The notes below the pieces were generated by a model that did not search any database, was not told where the DNA came from, and saw nothing but the letters and a program-made list of their open reading frames with translations. From assembly GCA_024275135.1 (NCBI GenBank), contig JAJRZS010000008.1:1-64000 (forward strand): DNA of 64,000 bases, in the 5' to 3' direction. Within the stretch, counting starts at the first letter, position 1, and each line of letters opens with the position of its first letter. The position numbers and the translations under genes are program-made. Shown here piece by piece: positions 50,936 through 60,059 of this stretch. The stretch comes from Planctomycetota bacterium (GTDB lineage: Bacteria > Planctomycetota > UBA1135).

Positions 50936-51981
50936 GCATTGGTTTGCTGGGCTTCTGCCATGCGGCGCTCAGCAAAGCGGTCGGCGGCGGCAGCAGTGCT
51001 GATGCCTTCTTCATTGGAGATGGCAAAAATGGCACGCATGTTGGCACGGATTTTATCCATGTTGCGCAAAGCACGTTCTTCGTTGTAGCCTCCTGGCATC
51101 ATCTCATCGAAAACATTAATCAAACCCGCAGCGTTAACCACATAATCCGGGGCATAGCGGATGCCCAAATCGCGGAGTTGGTCGCCATGACGATCTTCCA
51201 GCAATTGGTTGTTGGCTGCACCACAAATGGCTTTGCACTTCAACTGCGGGATGGTTTCGTCGTTGATGGAGCCACCCAAAGCGCAAGGTGCGTAGACATC
51301 GCATTCCACGGAACGAATGGCATCAGGGCTGACCACTTCGCCACCGGTGGCTGTAGCCACACGCTCGGCGCTTTCGGGACGGATATCGGCAACCAAAATC
51401 TTGCCGCCTTCTTTGGCGATGTAATCCGCGTAAATCGAACCCACCGAGCCGGCTCCTTCAATCGCCACCACTTTGCCAGCAACCGAATCACTGCCGAACA
51501 CTTCTTCCAAAGTAGCCTTTAAGCCGAGGAACACCCCCCAAGCCGTTTTTGGCGACGGGTTGCCGGATTTGCCAGCAAGCCCAACCACATGGCTGGATTT
51601 GCGCGCAACAATCCCCATGTCTTCCACCTTGGTGTTGACATCTTCGGCGGTGATGTAGGAGCCACCGAAAGACTCCACAAACTCCCCCATGGCCTCGAAA
51701 AAAGCCTCCGACTTCATCGACGGATCGCCAATGATGACGGATTTGCCACCGCCCAAATCCAGGCCAGCGCAGGCGGCTTTGTAGGTCATGCCGCGGGACA
51801 GGCGCAGCACATCGGTGAGCGCATCCTGCTCGGAGGAGTATGGCCACAGACGCATACCTCCCAAAGCCGGCCCGAGAACAGTGCTGTGCACCGAGATGTA
51901 CGCATGCAGACCCGAAGCTGGGTCGATGGCGCGTTTGACGCATTCGTAGCCGTCGACAGGTATTTCCGTGATTTCCACCAT
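50932..51981 (-). CDS. Leucine dehydrogenase (Glu/Leu/Phe/Val dehydrogenase family)
   Basis: The enzyme deaminates branched-chain amino acids to 2-oxo acids with NAD. The substrate-binding and catalytic region is GPALGGMRLWPY, LSRGMTYKAACAGLDLGGGKSVI, with the two lysines of the family. The tetrapeptide region AEDVNTKVEDM and the NAD fold VVAIEGAGSVGSIYADYIAKEGG follow, then YAPCALGGSINDETIPQLKC and YAPDYVVNAAGLINV. The 349-residue length is typical of leucine rather than glutamate dehydrogenases. It may share amino-acid-breakdown duties with HutI and the lysine-dehydrogenase-like enzyme elsewhere in the window. Confidence 0.9.
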   Translation of the reverse strand: MVEITEIPVDGYECVKRAIDPASGLHAYISVHSTVLGPALGGMRLWPYSSEQDALTDVLRLSRGMTYKAACAGLDLGGGKSVIIGDPSMKSEAFFEAMGEFVESFGGSYITAEDVNTKVEDMGIVARKSSHVVGLAGKSGNPSPKTAWGVFLGLKATLEEVFGSDSVAGKVVAIEGAGSVGSIYADYIAKEGGKILVADIRPESAERVATATGGEVVSPDAIRSVECDVYAPCALGGSINDETIPQLKCKAICGAANNQLLEDRHGDQLRDLGIRYAPDYVVNAAGLINVFDEMMPGGYNEERALRNMDKIRANMRAIFAISNEEGISTAAAADRFAERRMAEAQQTNA

Positions 51982-52064
51982 GGGTTTCGTCTCATTTATG
52001 GGGATGAACGATGAGCGAAAGAGCAGCTATTATCGCCTCGCGGTCCGCTTTGTGCGAATCACCC

Positions 52065-55000
52065 ATGAACGCCTCCCTTGATCCCGTTTTTGTCACCCTC
52101 GGCACCACCGGCCCTGATCCCAGGCACGATGGCGTTTACTTTTTTGCCGCCCAGAGCTTCGTCGAGGGAGACGGCGAACACCAACTGATAGCCCCGGTTT
52201 TTTGCTCGCCTTTTGGGCCTGGAGAAACCCCAGCCACAGCCCCTAAGTGGCTTGCACACAAAGGCTTAAGTGGGAAGAAGCTAAGCGAGATGGAACCTTG
52301 GCAAGAACTGTTGCCACCGCTTTTTGCCCAGCTTGCCGCACGCTCGGTAGTCATCGACAGCGAGCGCGAAGCTTTTTTGCAGAGATTTCAGTTTTTATGT
52401 CCGGATTTGGAGACTCCACGCGTCGTCGACCTCGCTTCGCTTGCCGCCTTCCTCCATCCCCAGCGGATGGAATACAACTTTTCATCCTTGTATTCCTCCT
52501 TCTGCGGCCCATCCCCAGAACAGCCTCCGCAGCCCCAAGAACTGCGCGATCTGCTCTATGCCCTGGTGCAAAAGCACTTCGAACGAGACACCCCCACCCG
52601 CCATTTGTTCGCCCGCGCCTTCGACAACCTGCGCCTGGCCTGCCCGCCGGAACAAAGCGCCACCTGGGAATGGTTGTCGCAAGTGGAATCCCTCCTCGCC
52701 AGCCCCACTTCCTATTCTGCAAATGTTCAACAAGGACTCTTTTTTGCGCCCTTAGAAGCCGGTCAGTTTGTGCAAGATTTAGAAGAGGCCCCCCTCGACG
52801 CCGATCGCCTACTCAGCAGTCTGGAGCCTCGCTTCTTACAAGATTACCGCCGCGAGTTCGCCGACACCGACCCGCGTTGTGCCCGCATGGAAGAGCCTGC
52901 GCTTCTGTCCGCAGAGTCGCAAACCCGTTTGCAGCAATATTTCGATGTGCTGCCGAAGCTATTCCAAAATCAAAAAGAGAACCTGCAGGAGCGCCCGGGC
53001 CAGCGCGCTCTTGGCCAAGCCGTCGCTTCCACCTTGGAGGCAAAAGAGTTCCTCATCGCCGATGCGCCAACCGGCACCGGCAAAACCCTCGCTTATCTAG
53101 GCCCACTTTTGTTGTGGTCCCACCAACACGATGTGCGGGTCGCCGTCTCCACCTACACGCGTGCTTTGCAGGAGCAAGCCTTCTTCCGCGAAGTGCCGCG
53201 GGCATTGCAGCTACTCGAAGCATGTGGCCTTAACCATTCCGAACTACCCAAAGTTTGTTTGCTCAAAGGTCGTGCCAACTACATTTGCGGCCGCGCCATC
53301 CTCGATGCGGCTCCCGAGCCATCGCAGGCTTCGGTCGTCGCCCAAGCCGCCTGGATGCGCTTGGCCCTGTTTTACCTAGAAGACGAAACCGCCGATCTCG
53401 ACGGCTTCCCCCTCGCTCCTGGCCTCCCTAGTTCCAACCGTGCCCGCCTCATTCGCACCTCTCGGCATATGCTGCAACAAGTGCGCGCCTTGCCCAATTG
53501 CTGTCGTGGTCGCGCAGCCCATCGTTGTGGGGCCGGCATCCGCAGCAAACGTGCCGAGCGCGCTCATTTAGTGGTCACCAACCATGCTTTTGTGCTTGCT
53601 CGGCCGGAAGAATTTGGCCATGTGGTCTTCGATGAATGCGACCATCTCCATGAGGTGGCGCTGTCAGCCAAGAGCTACGACATCGAACTGGATGAGGTAG
53701 CCAAAATGGTGCTCGAACTCCAGCAAAGCCGCGGCCGCAACCAAGCCCCTCTCACGCGCCTGGAGCGGTTGTTGCAAAAACTAGCACCAGGCGATCGAGG
53801 CGAGCGATTGATGGTCGCCACCGAGGAAGCCTCCGATTTTTTGGGGGCGCTGGATGCCGCCGTTCATGAAACCACACGCCAACTACGGGTGTTCGAGGAT
53901 TACCGTCAGCAAGAAGCCGGCAAGCGCAGCCGCGAAGAAGCCGCTTTTCTCCTCCATGAATATCTAGAGTCCGGGCGCGGAGATGTCTTGCTCACCGCCC
54001 TTCATGCTTTGCGCCATGCCATCGACGGGCTGGATAGTGCCTTGCGTACCGTCATTGAAGAATTGGGTGACGTTCCCTTGCGGCAAGCGCGCAAGCTGCG
54101 TTGGTCTATGCGCCAACCTTTGGATTTGTTGGCCCATTGGCGCGAAGGATTGGAGCTTTGGTTAGGCGGCGAAAATGAAGACGCCGATTTTTCCGCTGAT
54201 CTCCATTTCGAGGTAGTGTTCACCCAGCGACGACGCCCCCTCTTGGCGTTGAAATGGCTGTTGCCACAGCAATGGCTTGGTGATATCTATTTTCCCTCCT
54301 TGCGCAACGCCGTGCTGGTTAGCGCAACGAGCCGCGTGCGTGGCGGCTTCCGCACGATGAAAGCCTATTTGGGATTAAACCTGCTCGAACAAGACACCAT
54401 CGACCGCCAGGGCACACCGGTTCGCGAGTTTGCTGGGCCAAGTTCCTTTGCCGCCGACGCCGCCCTTTATTGTGTCCCCGAAGATGCACCGCCCTACGCT
54501 TATCAAGGCTCTGCTGCCGAAACCTGGCTGGAATACATCGAAGATGTTTTGTTGTTCCTCGCCGAGCGTACTCATGGCCGATTATTAGGGCTATTCACGA
54601 ATCGCGTTCTCTTGCAACGCATTGGACAACGCCTTGCTCCTTACTTCCGAAGCCTTGGTTTGCCATTTTATTGGCAAGGAATGCCCGGTTATCAAAAGGA
54701 AGAAATCATGCGTTTGTTTCGTGCGCAAAAAGAAAGTGTGCTCCTGGGCTTAGACACCTTTTGGTATGGCGTGGATTTTCCCGGCCCCACCTGTGAATAT
54801 GTGGTGATTCCCAAACTTCCCTACGGTGCCCCCGACAACTATATGATTGCCCAACAAGCGCGCATGGGTTGGGGGCCGCAGCGAAATGCCATCTATCTAC
54901 CCAAGGCTTTGGCTATGTTCCGGCAAGGATGCGGACGCTTGTTGCGCAAAGAAAGCGACCGCGGCGCCGTGCTCATTCTGGATCGTCGCGCTCTTGAAAA

Positions 55001-55193
55001 ACGCCACGCCGATTTCCTAAATGAGATCCCAAGCGGCCCCGAGGAATGGCAGTTTCCCACTGTGGTCCGCGCCAACACCGAAGATTGCCTGCAAAAGGTC
55101 TTTGCCCATATGCAGCTTGGCGGGGATTTGCAGCGACGGGGATTAAGCGCTAGCTTCCAGCAGGAGCGAGGTCGCCATCGCCTGCCATCCTAA
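52065..55193 (+). CDS. DinG-like Fe-S helicase with a degenerate exonuclease domain
   Basis: This is a superfamily 2 XPD/DinG-type helicase. Walker A DAPTGTGKTLAYLG lies at about residue 335. The iron-sulfur cysteines are in NYICGRA, LPNCCRGRAAHRCGAG and nearby. The Walker B box is VVFDECDHLHE (DECD, about residue 523) instead of DEAH. QGMPGYQKEEIMRLFRAQKE, LLGLDTFWYGVDFPG and FRQGCGRLLRKESDRGAVLILD close the C-terminal domain. The N-terminal ~190 residues look like a DnaQ-type exonuclease domain (VFVTLGTTGPDPRHD) that has lost the DxE pair. The ATG at 52065 follows a TATTAT box by about 30 bases; an upstream ATG at 52011 is the alternative. Confidence 0.85.
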   Translation: MNASLDPVFVTLGTTGPDPRHDGVYFFAAQSFVEGDGEHQLIAPVFCSPFGPGETPATAPKWLAHKGLSGKKLSEMEPWQELLPPLFAQLAARSVVIDSEREAFLQRFQFLCPDLETPRVVDLASLAAFLHPQRMEYNFSSLYSSFCGPSPEQPPQPQELRDLLYALVQKHFERDTPTRHLFARAFDNLRLACPPEQSATWEWLSQVESLLASPTSYSANVQQGLFFAPLEAGQFVQDLEEAPLDADRLLSSLEPRFLQDYRREFADTDPRCARMEEPALLSAESQTRLQQYFDVLPKLFQNQKENLQERPGQRALGQAVASTLEAKEFLIADAPTGTGKTLAYLGPLLLWSHQHDVRVAVSTYTRALQEQAFFREVPRALQLLEACGLNHSELPKVCLLKGRANYICGRAILDAAPEPSQASVVAQAAWMRLALFYLEDETADLDGFPLAPGLPSSNRARLIRTSRHMLQQVRALPNCCRGRAAHRCGAGIRSKRAERAHLVVTNHAFVLARPEEFGHVVFDECDHLHEVALSAKSYDIELDEVAKMVLELQQSRGRNQAPLTRLERLLQKLAPGDRGERLMVATEEASDFLGALDAAVHETTRQLRVFEDYRQQEAGKRSREEAAFLLHEYLESGRGDVLLTALHALRHAIDGLDSALRTVIEELGDVPLRQARKLRWSMRQPLDLLAHWREGLELWLGGENEDADFSADLHFEVVFTQRRRPLLALKWLLPQQWLGDIYFPSLRNAVLVSATSRVRGGFRTMKAYLGLNLLEQDTIDRQGTPVREFAGPSSFAADAALYCVPEDAPPYAYQGSAAETWLEYIEDVLLFLAERTHGRLLGLFTNRVLLQRIGQRLAPYFRSLGLPFYWQGMPGYQKEEIMRLFRAQKESVLLGLDTFWYGVDFPGPTCEYVVIPKLPYGAPDNYMIAQQARMGWGPQRNAIYLPKALAMFRQGCGRLLRKESDRGAVLILDRRALEKRHADFLNEIPSGPEEWQFPTVVRANTEDCLQKVFAHMQLGGDLQRRGLSASFQQERGRHRLPS

Positions 55194-55208
55194 TCCCAAA
55201 GCAACCGC

Positions 55209-55214
55209 TACACT
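55209..55214 (+). promoter_or_regulatory. Leaderless -10 box for the 210-residue unknown gene
   Basis: TACACT is followed by six bases (CAACGA) and the ATG at 55221. Confidence 0.5.
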
Positions 55215-55220
55215 CAACGA

Positions 55221-55853
55221 ATGCTTTCCTTGGATTCCCCCTTGCAGCTTGGCAACTTGTGTTTAAGTCGCCAACAATCCTGCGCGGAGCAGGGCTCAGG
55301 GATTGAAGTGCCCCTCGGGCCGGCAGGCGATCTACTGGAAGAATGGATTGCCGCAGGTGGGTTGCTCGCTGCGCAAGCTATGGCTCCGGGCGCGGCTTGG
55401 CCTCTCGCCGTGCGCCAGGGTTTATCTTTTCTTGCCATGGGGCCGGGCGCGGCGATGGCCGCCTACATCGCCGTTTGCATGGAAGCCGGCAAAGTGGAAG
55501 TGGTTTTGCACCCCAACGATGTGGATGCCTTCCAGCATCTAGTCACCTTGCGCCAAAGCTCCACCGAGGTGCAAATCTTTAAGCGCATCGACGACGCCCC
55601 TGATGGAGCCTTCCACAACATGGTTGCGCTCGGCTGCGATGGCCAGATTCCGCAATCTCTGCAGGAGGCCGCACCTTTGGTAAAACGCATGCGCACAGAA
55701 GGCCAGCTGCTTTTGTACGGCGTCCCCGCCACCGCCATCAAAGAAGTGTTCGACCGCGCTGCGCAAAAGGGCATGTCTTTGCGCGCCATGGGGGTGCGTG
55801 ACGGCCTCGCCTTTGTTTGCGGTTCTTTGGAACACCGCAATCATTTCGGCTAG
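55221..55853 (+). CDS. Protein of unknown function, methyltransferase-like fold
   Basis: The 210-residue cytoplasmic protein alternates strands and helices in a Rossmann-like order: LSFLAMGPGAAMAAYIAVCM, KVEVVLHPNDVDAFQHLV, VQIFKRIDDA, HNMVALGCDG, LLLYGVPATAIKEVFDRAA and LRAMGVRDGLAFVCG. The GPGAAMAAY segment could be an SAM-binding loop, as in class I methyltransferases with RsmC-type organisation, but no catalytic motif is seen. It stands alone between dinG and the convergent rarA, overlapping rarA by four bases. Function unknown. Confidence 0.7.
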   Translation: MLSLDSPLQLGNLCLSRQQSCAEQGSGIEVPLGPAGDLLEEWIAAGGLLAAQAMAPGAAWPLAVRQGLSFLAMGPGAAMAAYIAVCMEAGKVEVVLHPNDVDAFQHLVTLRQSSTEVQIFKRIDDAPDGAFHNMVALGCDGQIPQSLQEAAPLVKRMRTEGQLLLYGVPATAIKEVFDRAAQKGMSLRAMGVRDGLAFVCGSLEHRNHFG

Positions 55854-57211
55854 GCATCCTCGCCTTTTTTCTTCTTCACCAAGTCTTGAATTTCTTGCAT
55901 GCGCTGGCGAATGCGCTGCTCCAAGCCCCGGCCTGTGGGATGGTAGAACCGTCGCCCCTCTAATCCCTCGGGCATGCATTCCATCGCAGTGATGGCGTCC
56001 TCTTCATCGTGGGCGTAGCAATGCCCTTGCGACCAACCCTTTTCTTTCATCAACGCCGTTGGCGCATTGCGCAGCTGCAACGGAACTTCCTGTGCATGAC
56101 CATCTTGCAACTCCTCCTGCACAGCCTTATAGGCTTGGTAAATGGCGTTGGATTTGGGTGCAATCGCCAAATAAACGGCAACCTCGGCAAGGGCCAACTC
56201 CCCTTCCGGACTGCCGAGAAAATGAAAGGCCTCCTTGGCAGCAACTGCCAGCCGCAGCGCATGCGGATCCGCCAAACCAATATCTTCGCTGGCCATGCGC
56301 ACAAGTCGGCGGGCCAAAAACATTGGATCTTCCCCCGACTTCAACATCCGCACCAACCAATACAAGGCCGCATCGGGGTTGGAAGAGCGTATGGATTTGT
56401 GCAAAGCCGATATCAAATCGTAATGCGATTCCCCAGCTTTGTCGTAAAGCAAAGTTCGGCCAGCAAAAACCCGAGCTAAATCATCGTCGGCCAAGCAGGC
56501 TCCCACATCGCAAAAACGCGTCGCTTCTTCCAAAGCACCATAGGCTCGACGCGCATCACCGCTGGCGTAGCGGGCAATGGCTTGTAGTTGGTTGATGGCA
56601 ACCTGCACTTTGCGTGCTCCCAAGCCGCGTTCCTCATCGACCAAGGCACGTCGCAACAAGGCCACCAAATCTTTTTCCTTCAGCGGCTCCAGAACATGCA
56701 CACTCAAGCGCGACAATAAAGGCCCCACCACTTCAAAGGAGGGGTTTTCGGTGGTTGCACCAATGAGAATGATGTCCCCACTTTCCACAAAGGGCAAAAA
56801 AGCATCTTGCTGCGCCTTGTTAAAGCGGTGGATTTCATCAATGAATACCAAGGTAGAACGCCCGCAACTCCGTCGCAGTTGTTGCGCTTGTTGCATGGCC
56901 GCTCGCACTTCCTTGATTCCACTCAGCACCGCAGAAAAGGTGCAAAACTCTAAATCCGCCCGCGAGGCCAACATACGCGCCAAGGTGGTCTTGCCCGTAC
57001 CTGGTGGCCCCCACAAAATCATTGAGCAGACTTCGCCGCCGTCAAGTACGCGACGCATGGCACCATTTTGGCCTACCAGTTGTTCTTGACCGACAAATTC
57101 CTCCAAATTGCGCGGACGCATGCGCTCGGCCAAGGGTGCATGCTTGGCAGCGGTGGTTTCGGTCTCATCCGCCGAGTCAGAAGACGCGAAAAGATTGGGC
57201 TCAATCACCAT
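55850..57211 (-). CDS. rarA: Replication-associated recombination protein RarA (MgsA)
   Basis: A clamp-loader-like AAA+ ATPase acting at stalled replication forks. The N-terminal motif RMRPRNLEEFVGQEQLVG is followed by Walker [18 protein letters not shown], Walker B VFIDEIHRFNKAQQDAFLP, sensor 1 IGATTENPSFEV and the C-terminal MgsA domain (HYDLISALHKSIRSSNPDAA, ALYWLVRMLKSGEDP, RFYHPTGRGLEQRIRQRM). The 453-residue length is normal. The start overlaps the end of the trmH-family gene by 11 bases, so the two are cotranscribed. Confidence 0.95.
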   Translation of the reverse strand: MVIEPNLFASSDSADETETTAAKHAPLAERMRPRNLEEFVGQEQLVGQNGAMRRVLDGGEVCSMILWGPPGTGKTTLARMLASRADLEFCTFSAVLSGIKEVRAAMQQAQQLRRSCGRSTLVFIDEIHRFNKAQQDAFLPFVESGDIILIGATTENPSFEVVGPLLSRLSVHVLEPLKEKDLVALLRRALVDEERGLGARKVQVAINQLQAIARYASGDARRAYGALEEATRFCDVGACLADDDLARVFAGRTLLYDKAGESHYDLISALHKSIRSSNPDAALYWLVRMLKSGEDPMFLARRLVRMASEDIGLADPHALRLAVAAKEAFHFLGSPEGELALAEVAVYLAIAPKSNAIYQAYKAVQEELQDGHAQEVPLQLRNAPTALMKEKGWSQGHCYAHDEEDAITAMECMPEGLEGRRFYHPTGRGLEQRIRQRMQEIQDLVKKKKGEDA

Positions 57212-57995
57212 GTTGCAAAGCCCAACCCACCACCGCCGCAGCAGTGGCCACGTTTAAAGATTCCACTCCACGTTGCAAGGGTATTCCAATTGTGAGCTTA
57301 CAGGCTGCCGCCAATTTCTGCTCCAAGCCGCAACCCTCTTGGCCAAGCAATACAGCAACCGGCTGATGCCGGGGTTGCTGCACCACTTGGTCCAAGGGTT
57401 CACCGCCAGCATCGGTTGCCCACAGCTCCAAGCCACAATCCGCTGCGACTTGCAAAAATTCCTCGACCTCCACACGTTCAAAGACAGGTAGCCGAAAAGT
57501 GGTTCCACTGGCGCCGCGCAGTGCCCGTGGATGCCATGGTGAAGCACCGCCCTTCAAACAGAGCATGCCTACGGCGCCAAAGCCTGCTGCCACGCGGGCC
57601 AAAGCACCTAAATTGCCTGGATCTTGCACCCCCGCAGCCACCAACCACCAATCTCCCGGCCCACTTTGCTGCACCACAGCCTGCCAATCTCCCTGCGGAC
57701 GCTGCACCCAAGCCAACAAATCGGGGGGACTCTCCAGCCGGCTTGCCGCATGCAATAGCTGTGCATCACAAGGCAAAATTTCTATCCCCAACTGTTCGGC
57801 CTGTTGCAACAGAGGATCGCGACGGTCGCATTCTTCGGTGACCAAAACCCAATGCACCTGGGCACCAGCGGCCAAGGCGTCTTCCAACAAATGCCGCCCT
57901 TCCAAAACCGTGGCCTCCCTTTCTTTGCCAGCACGCAATGCCCGTAGCGCTTTCAGCTTGGAATTTTGCGCCGAACGAATTGGGGCTGGGCTCAT
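57201..57995 (-). CDS. SpoU/TrmH-family RNA 2'-O-methyltransferase
   Basis: The enzyme is a knotted SPOUT methyltransferase acting on rRNA or tRNA. The N-terminal substrate-binding domain reads LEGRHLLEDALAAGAQVHWV. The catalytic domain motifs are GVQDPGNLGALARVAAGFGA (motif 1), LLGQEGCGLEQ (motif 2) and IPLQRGVESLNVATAAAVV (motif 3). The product has 264 residues. It is the first gene of the trmH-rarA pair. A TAGAAT box on the minus strand stands exactly six bases before its ATG. The target nucleotide is unknown. Confidence 0.9.
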   Translation of the reverse strand: MSPAPIRSAQNSKLKALRALRAGKEREATVLEGRHLLEDALAAGAQVHWVLVTEECDRRDPLLQQAEQLGIEILPCDAQLLHAASRLESPPDLLAWVQRPQGDWQAVVQQSGPGDWWLVAAGVQDPGNLGALARVAAGFGAVGMLCLKGGASPWHPRALRGASGTTFRLPVFERVEVEEFLQVAADCGLELWATDAGGEPLDQVVQQPRHQPVAVLLGQEGCGLEQKLAAACKLTIGIPLQRGVESLNVATAAAVVGWALQHGD

Positions 57996-57999
57996 GCAC

Positions 58000-58023
58000 C
58001 CATTCTACGCGCCCCTAGAATGG
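58000..58023. promoter_or_regulatory. Divergent leaderless promoters in an inverted repeat
   Basis: CCATTCTA (58000-58007) and TAGAATGG (58016-58023) are perfect inverted copies eight bases apart. On the minus strand TAGAAT (58002-58007) stands six bases before the trmH-family ATG. On the plus strand TAGAAT (58016-58021) stands eight bases before the rsgA ATG. Confidence 0.65.
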
Positions 58024-58029
58024 TGGAGC

Positions 58030-59016
58030 ATGCCAGAAATCCAAGATCCCCAGCAAGACGACCCTTTGGTCGTGCGCGTGGATGCCCGTCAATGCGAAGT
58101 TATGGTCGATGGGCAAATCCGCCCGGCTCGGTTACGCGGTCGACTTTTCGAAAACCGCAGTGCTGACAAAAACCCCGTGGCAGTTGGGGATCATGTTGTC
58201 TTAAGCCAAGAGGAGCACGAGCTCGCCATTGACGCAGTTCTACCACGACGCAATCTTTTTGCTCGCCGCGTTGCTGGTGACGACGCCGACCGGAGGCAAA
58301 TCCTGGCCGCCAATGTAGACCAAGTTGTGGTAGTCAATTCGGTTGGCCTGCCCCCGTTTTCCTCCATCGTCGCCGACCGTATTCTGGCCACTTGTAGTTT
58401 TGCCGAAATCCCTTCCGTGTTGGTACTCAACAAAATCGACCAAGCAAAGAAACGCAAGCTAGAAAAAATTCAAGCCAGCTATAGGCAAGCAGGTTGTACA
58501 GTCCTTCTCACTTCCGCCACCGAACAACTGGGCATGGACGAGCTGCTCTCCGCCCTACGTGGCAAAGTCAGCGTACTTTATGGGCTCAGTGGTGTAGGAA
58601 AATCTACCTTGATGAATGCTTTGGATTCGAGTCTCCGCCTGGAAGTACGCGAAGCCTCGCATTCTTTACAATCCGGACGCCACACCACCACTTTTTCACG
58701 CTGGTATCCCTTGGCTGAAGGGGGTGCCGTCATTGACACCCCGGGGGTACGCAAGTTTCGCCCCTATGGCATTCCGCCCCATGAATTGCGCCTGCACTTT
58801 CCAGAGTTACGCGCTCTTGGCACGGCCTGCCGTTTTCCAGCTTGCATGCATCGCGACGAACCCGATTGCGCGGTTCTTTCCGCTTTGGAGCAAAAACAGC
58901 TACCAGCTTCGCGTTATCGTTCTTATCTAGAGTTACTTGAGGAGCTGGAAGGGGTTTACGGCGGTACCGGTCGCCAAGAGCCAAAGTCTGGCCCCGACCA
59001 CAAAGCCCGACGTTAA
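58030..59016 (+). CDS. rsgA: Ribosome small-subunit GTPase RsgA
   Basis: RsgA is a circularly permuted GTPase that checks late 30S assembly. The N-terminal OB domain (AVGDHVVLSQEEHELAIDAV) is followed by the permuted motifs: VLNKIDQAKKRK (G4), LTSATEQLGMDEL (G5), YGLSGVGKSTLMNAL (G1), GRHTTTF (G2) and VIDTPGVRKF (G3). The C-terminal zinc finger has ACRFPACMHRDEPDCAV. The ATG at 58030 gives 328 residues; another ATG at 57994 would add 12 residues but lies on the divergent promoter. The decayed SGNH-like gene follows by 16 bases. Confidence 0.93.
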   Translation: MPEIQDPQQDDPLVVRVDARQCEVMVDGQIRPARLRGRLFENRSADKNPVAVGDHVVLSQEEHELAIDAVLPRRNLFARRVAGDDADRRQILAANVDQVVVVNSVGLPPFSSIVADRILATCSFAEIPSVLVLNKIDQAKKRKLEKIQASYRQAGCTVLLTSATEQLGMDELLSALRGKVSVLYGLSGVGKSTLMNALDSSLRLEVREASHSLQSGRHTTTFSRWYPLAEGGAVIDTPGVRKFRPYGIPPHELRLHFPELRALGTACRFPACMHRDEPDCAVLSALEQKQLPASRYRSYLELLEELEGVYGGTGRQEPKSGPDHKARR

Positions 59017-59032
59017 TTAGCAAAGGACTTCC

Positions 59033-60059
59033 ATGCGGCTCCTGCTTTACCTAGCACTCTTTGCCCTTGGCTTTGGCTTGGTGCAAAAGGGCATGCATGT
59101 CTGGACACCAGAGCGCTTGAAGGTGGAGTGGTATGAAAGCATCAAAGACGAAGTCGATGTTATTTTTTTGGGCTCTAGCCATGTATTCCGCTAGTTTGAT
59201 CCGCAAACCTTCGACGCGCAGCGTCAGGCCTCGGCAAGAGGCATACGCTCCATCAATCTAGGCGCCTTGGGTATGGGCTTTAGTGAGGAGTTTTTTTGCT
59301 CGGTCGTATTCTTGAGGAAAGAGCCCCGTCCCTGCGATGGATGGTTATCGAGGCTTTGCCTTTTGATTTGGATATGCAAAATGCAAATGATTTTGGTTTA
59401 CGCAGAATAGAATGGCACGACTCAGCCACCACTTGGCGTTTGCTGCGCGAACTTTGGAAAAGTGATTTGGTTTGGGCCGAAAAGTGGTCTCTAATGCAGC
59501 GCCACCTTGCCCATTGGTGGCGACGAAGCATCTCTTTAGCCCGCGGCATGGAAGCCATCGCTGCATTTAAATCCCCCCCCTCGCCTACTTTTCCGACCAA
59601 TCCGCTTTGGGCGAGCATAAAGACGGTTATCTTTCACTTGATATCGAGCATGCCGACACACGCTCCCTTGGCATGCGGAAAAAATTTCTGCGTGCACCGC
59701 AAAAACTATTACGAGCAAGCAAAACCTTGCCGCATGCCGGAGACGGGGGCGCACCCAGTGCAAGACTGTTGGCCTTGGTTCGAGAAACGGAAGATATGGG
59801 CCATCAACATGGAGTTTCCATCATTTGGTGAATTCACCCCAACTTTAAACGCTATCGCGGCTGGCGGCAAATGAAACAACAAGGAGAAATTCAATTTCTC
59901 ATTGCCTACGACCACCCTCAACGACACCCGGAGTTTTATCAGGTGGACGCGCATTTTGATTTGTATCACCTAACTCGGGAAGCATCCACTCGCCTTACCC
60001 AATCCTTCGCTGCTGACTTTGCAAAGTTGCAGGAGAAGGATTCCAGCCAGCGCAATTAG
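59033..60059 (+). pseudogene. Decayed SGNH/GDSL-hydrolase-like gene
   Basis: An ATG with an AAAGGAC ribosome binding site starts a membrane or signal helix (LLLYLALFALGFGLVQKG) and then VDVIFLGSSHVFR, the SGNH nucleophile motif. The coding sense then breaks four times. TAG is at 59192-59194. A frameshift lies at the T7 run near 59290 (one T short). A second frameshift lies at the C8 run 59573-59580 (one C short). TGA is at 59829-59831. Across these breaks the frame keeps protein-like sequence: INLGALGMGFSEE, LRWMVIEALPFDLDMQNAND, LAYFSDQSALGEHKDGYLSL, DTRSLGMRKKFLRAPQKLL and IQFLIAYDHPQRHPEFYQVD. Repaired, it would be about 342 residues. It follows rsgA by 16 bases. Real decay or sequencing errors cannot be separated here. 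Confidence 0.75.

Noticed and set aside
52247-53233. Open frame of 328 codons inside dinG, same strand
   Set aside because: It is rich in Arg, Pro and Ala and lies wholly within the conserved dinG frame; it has no domain or start signal.
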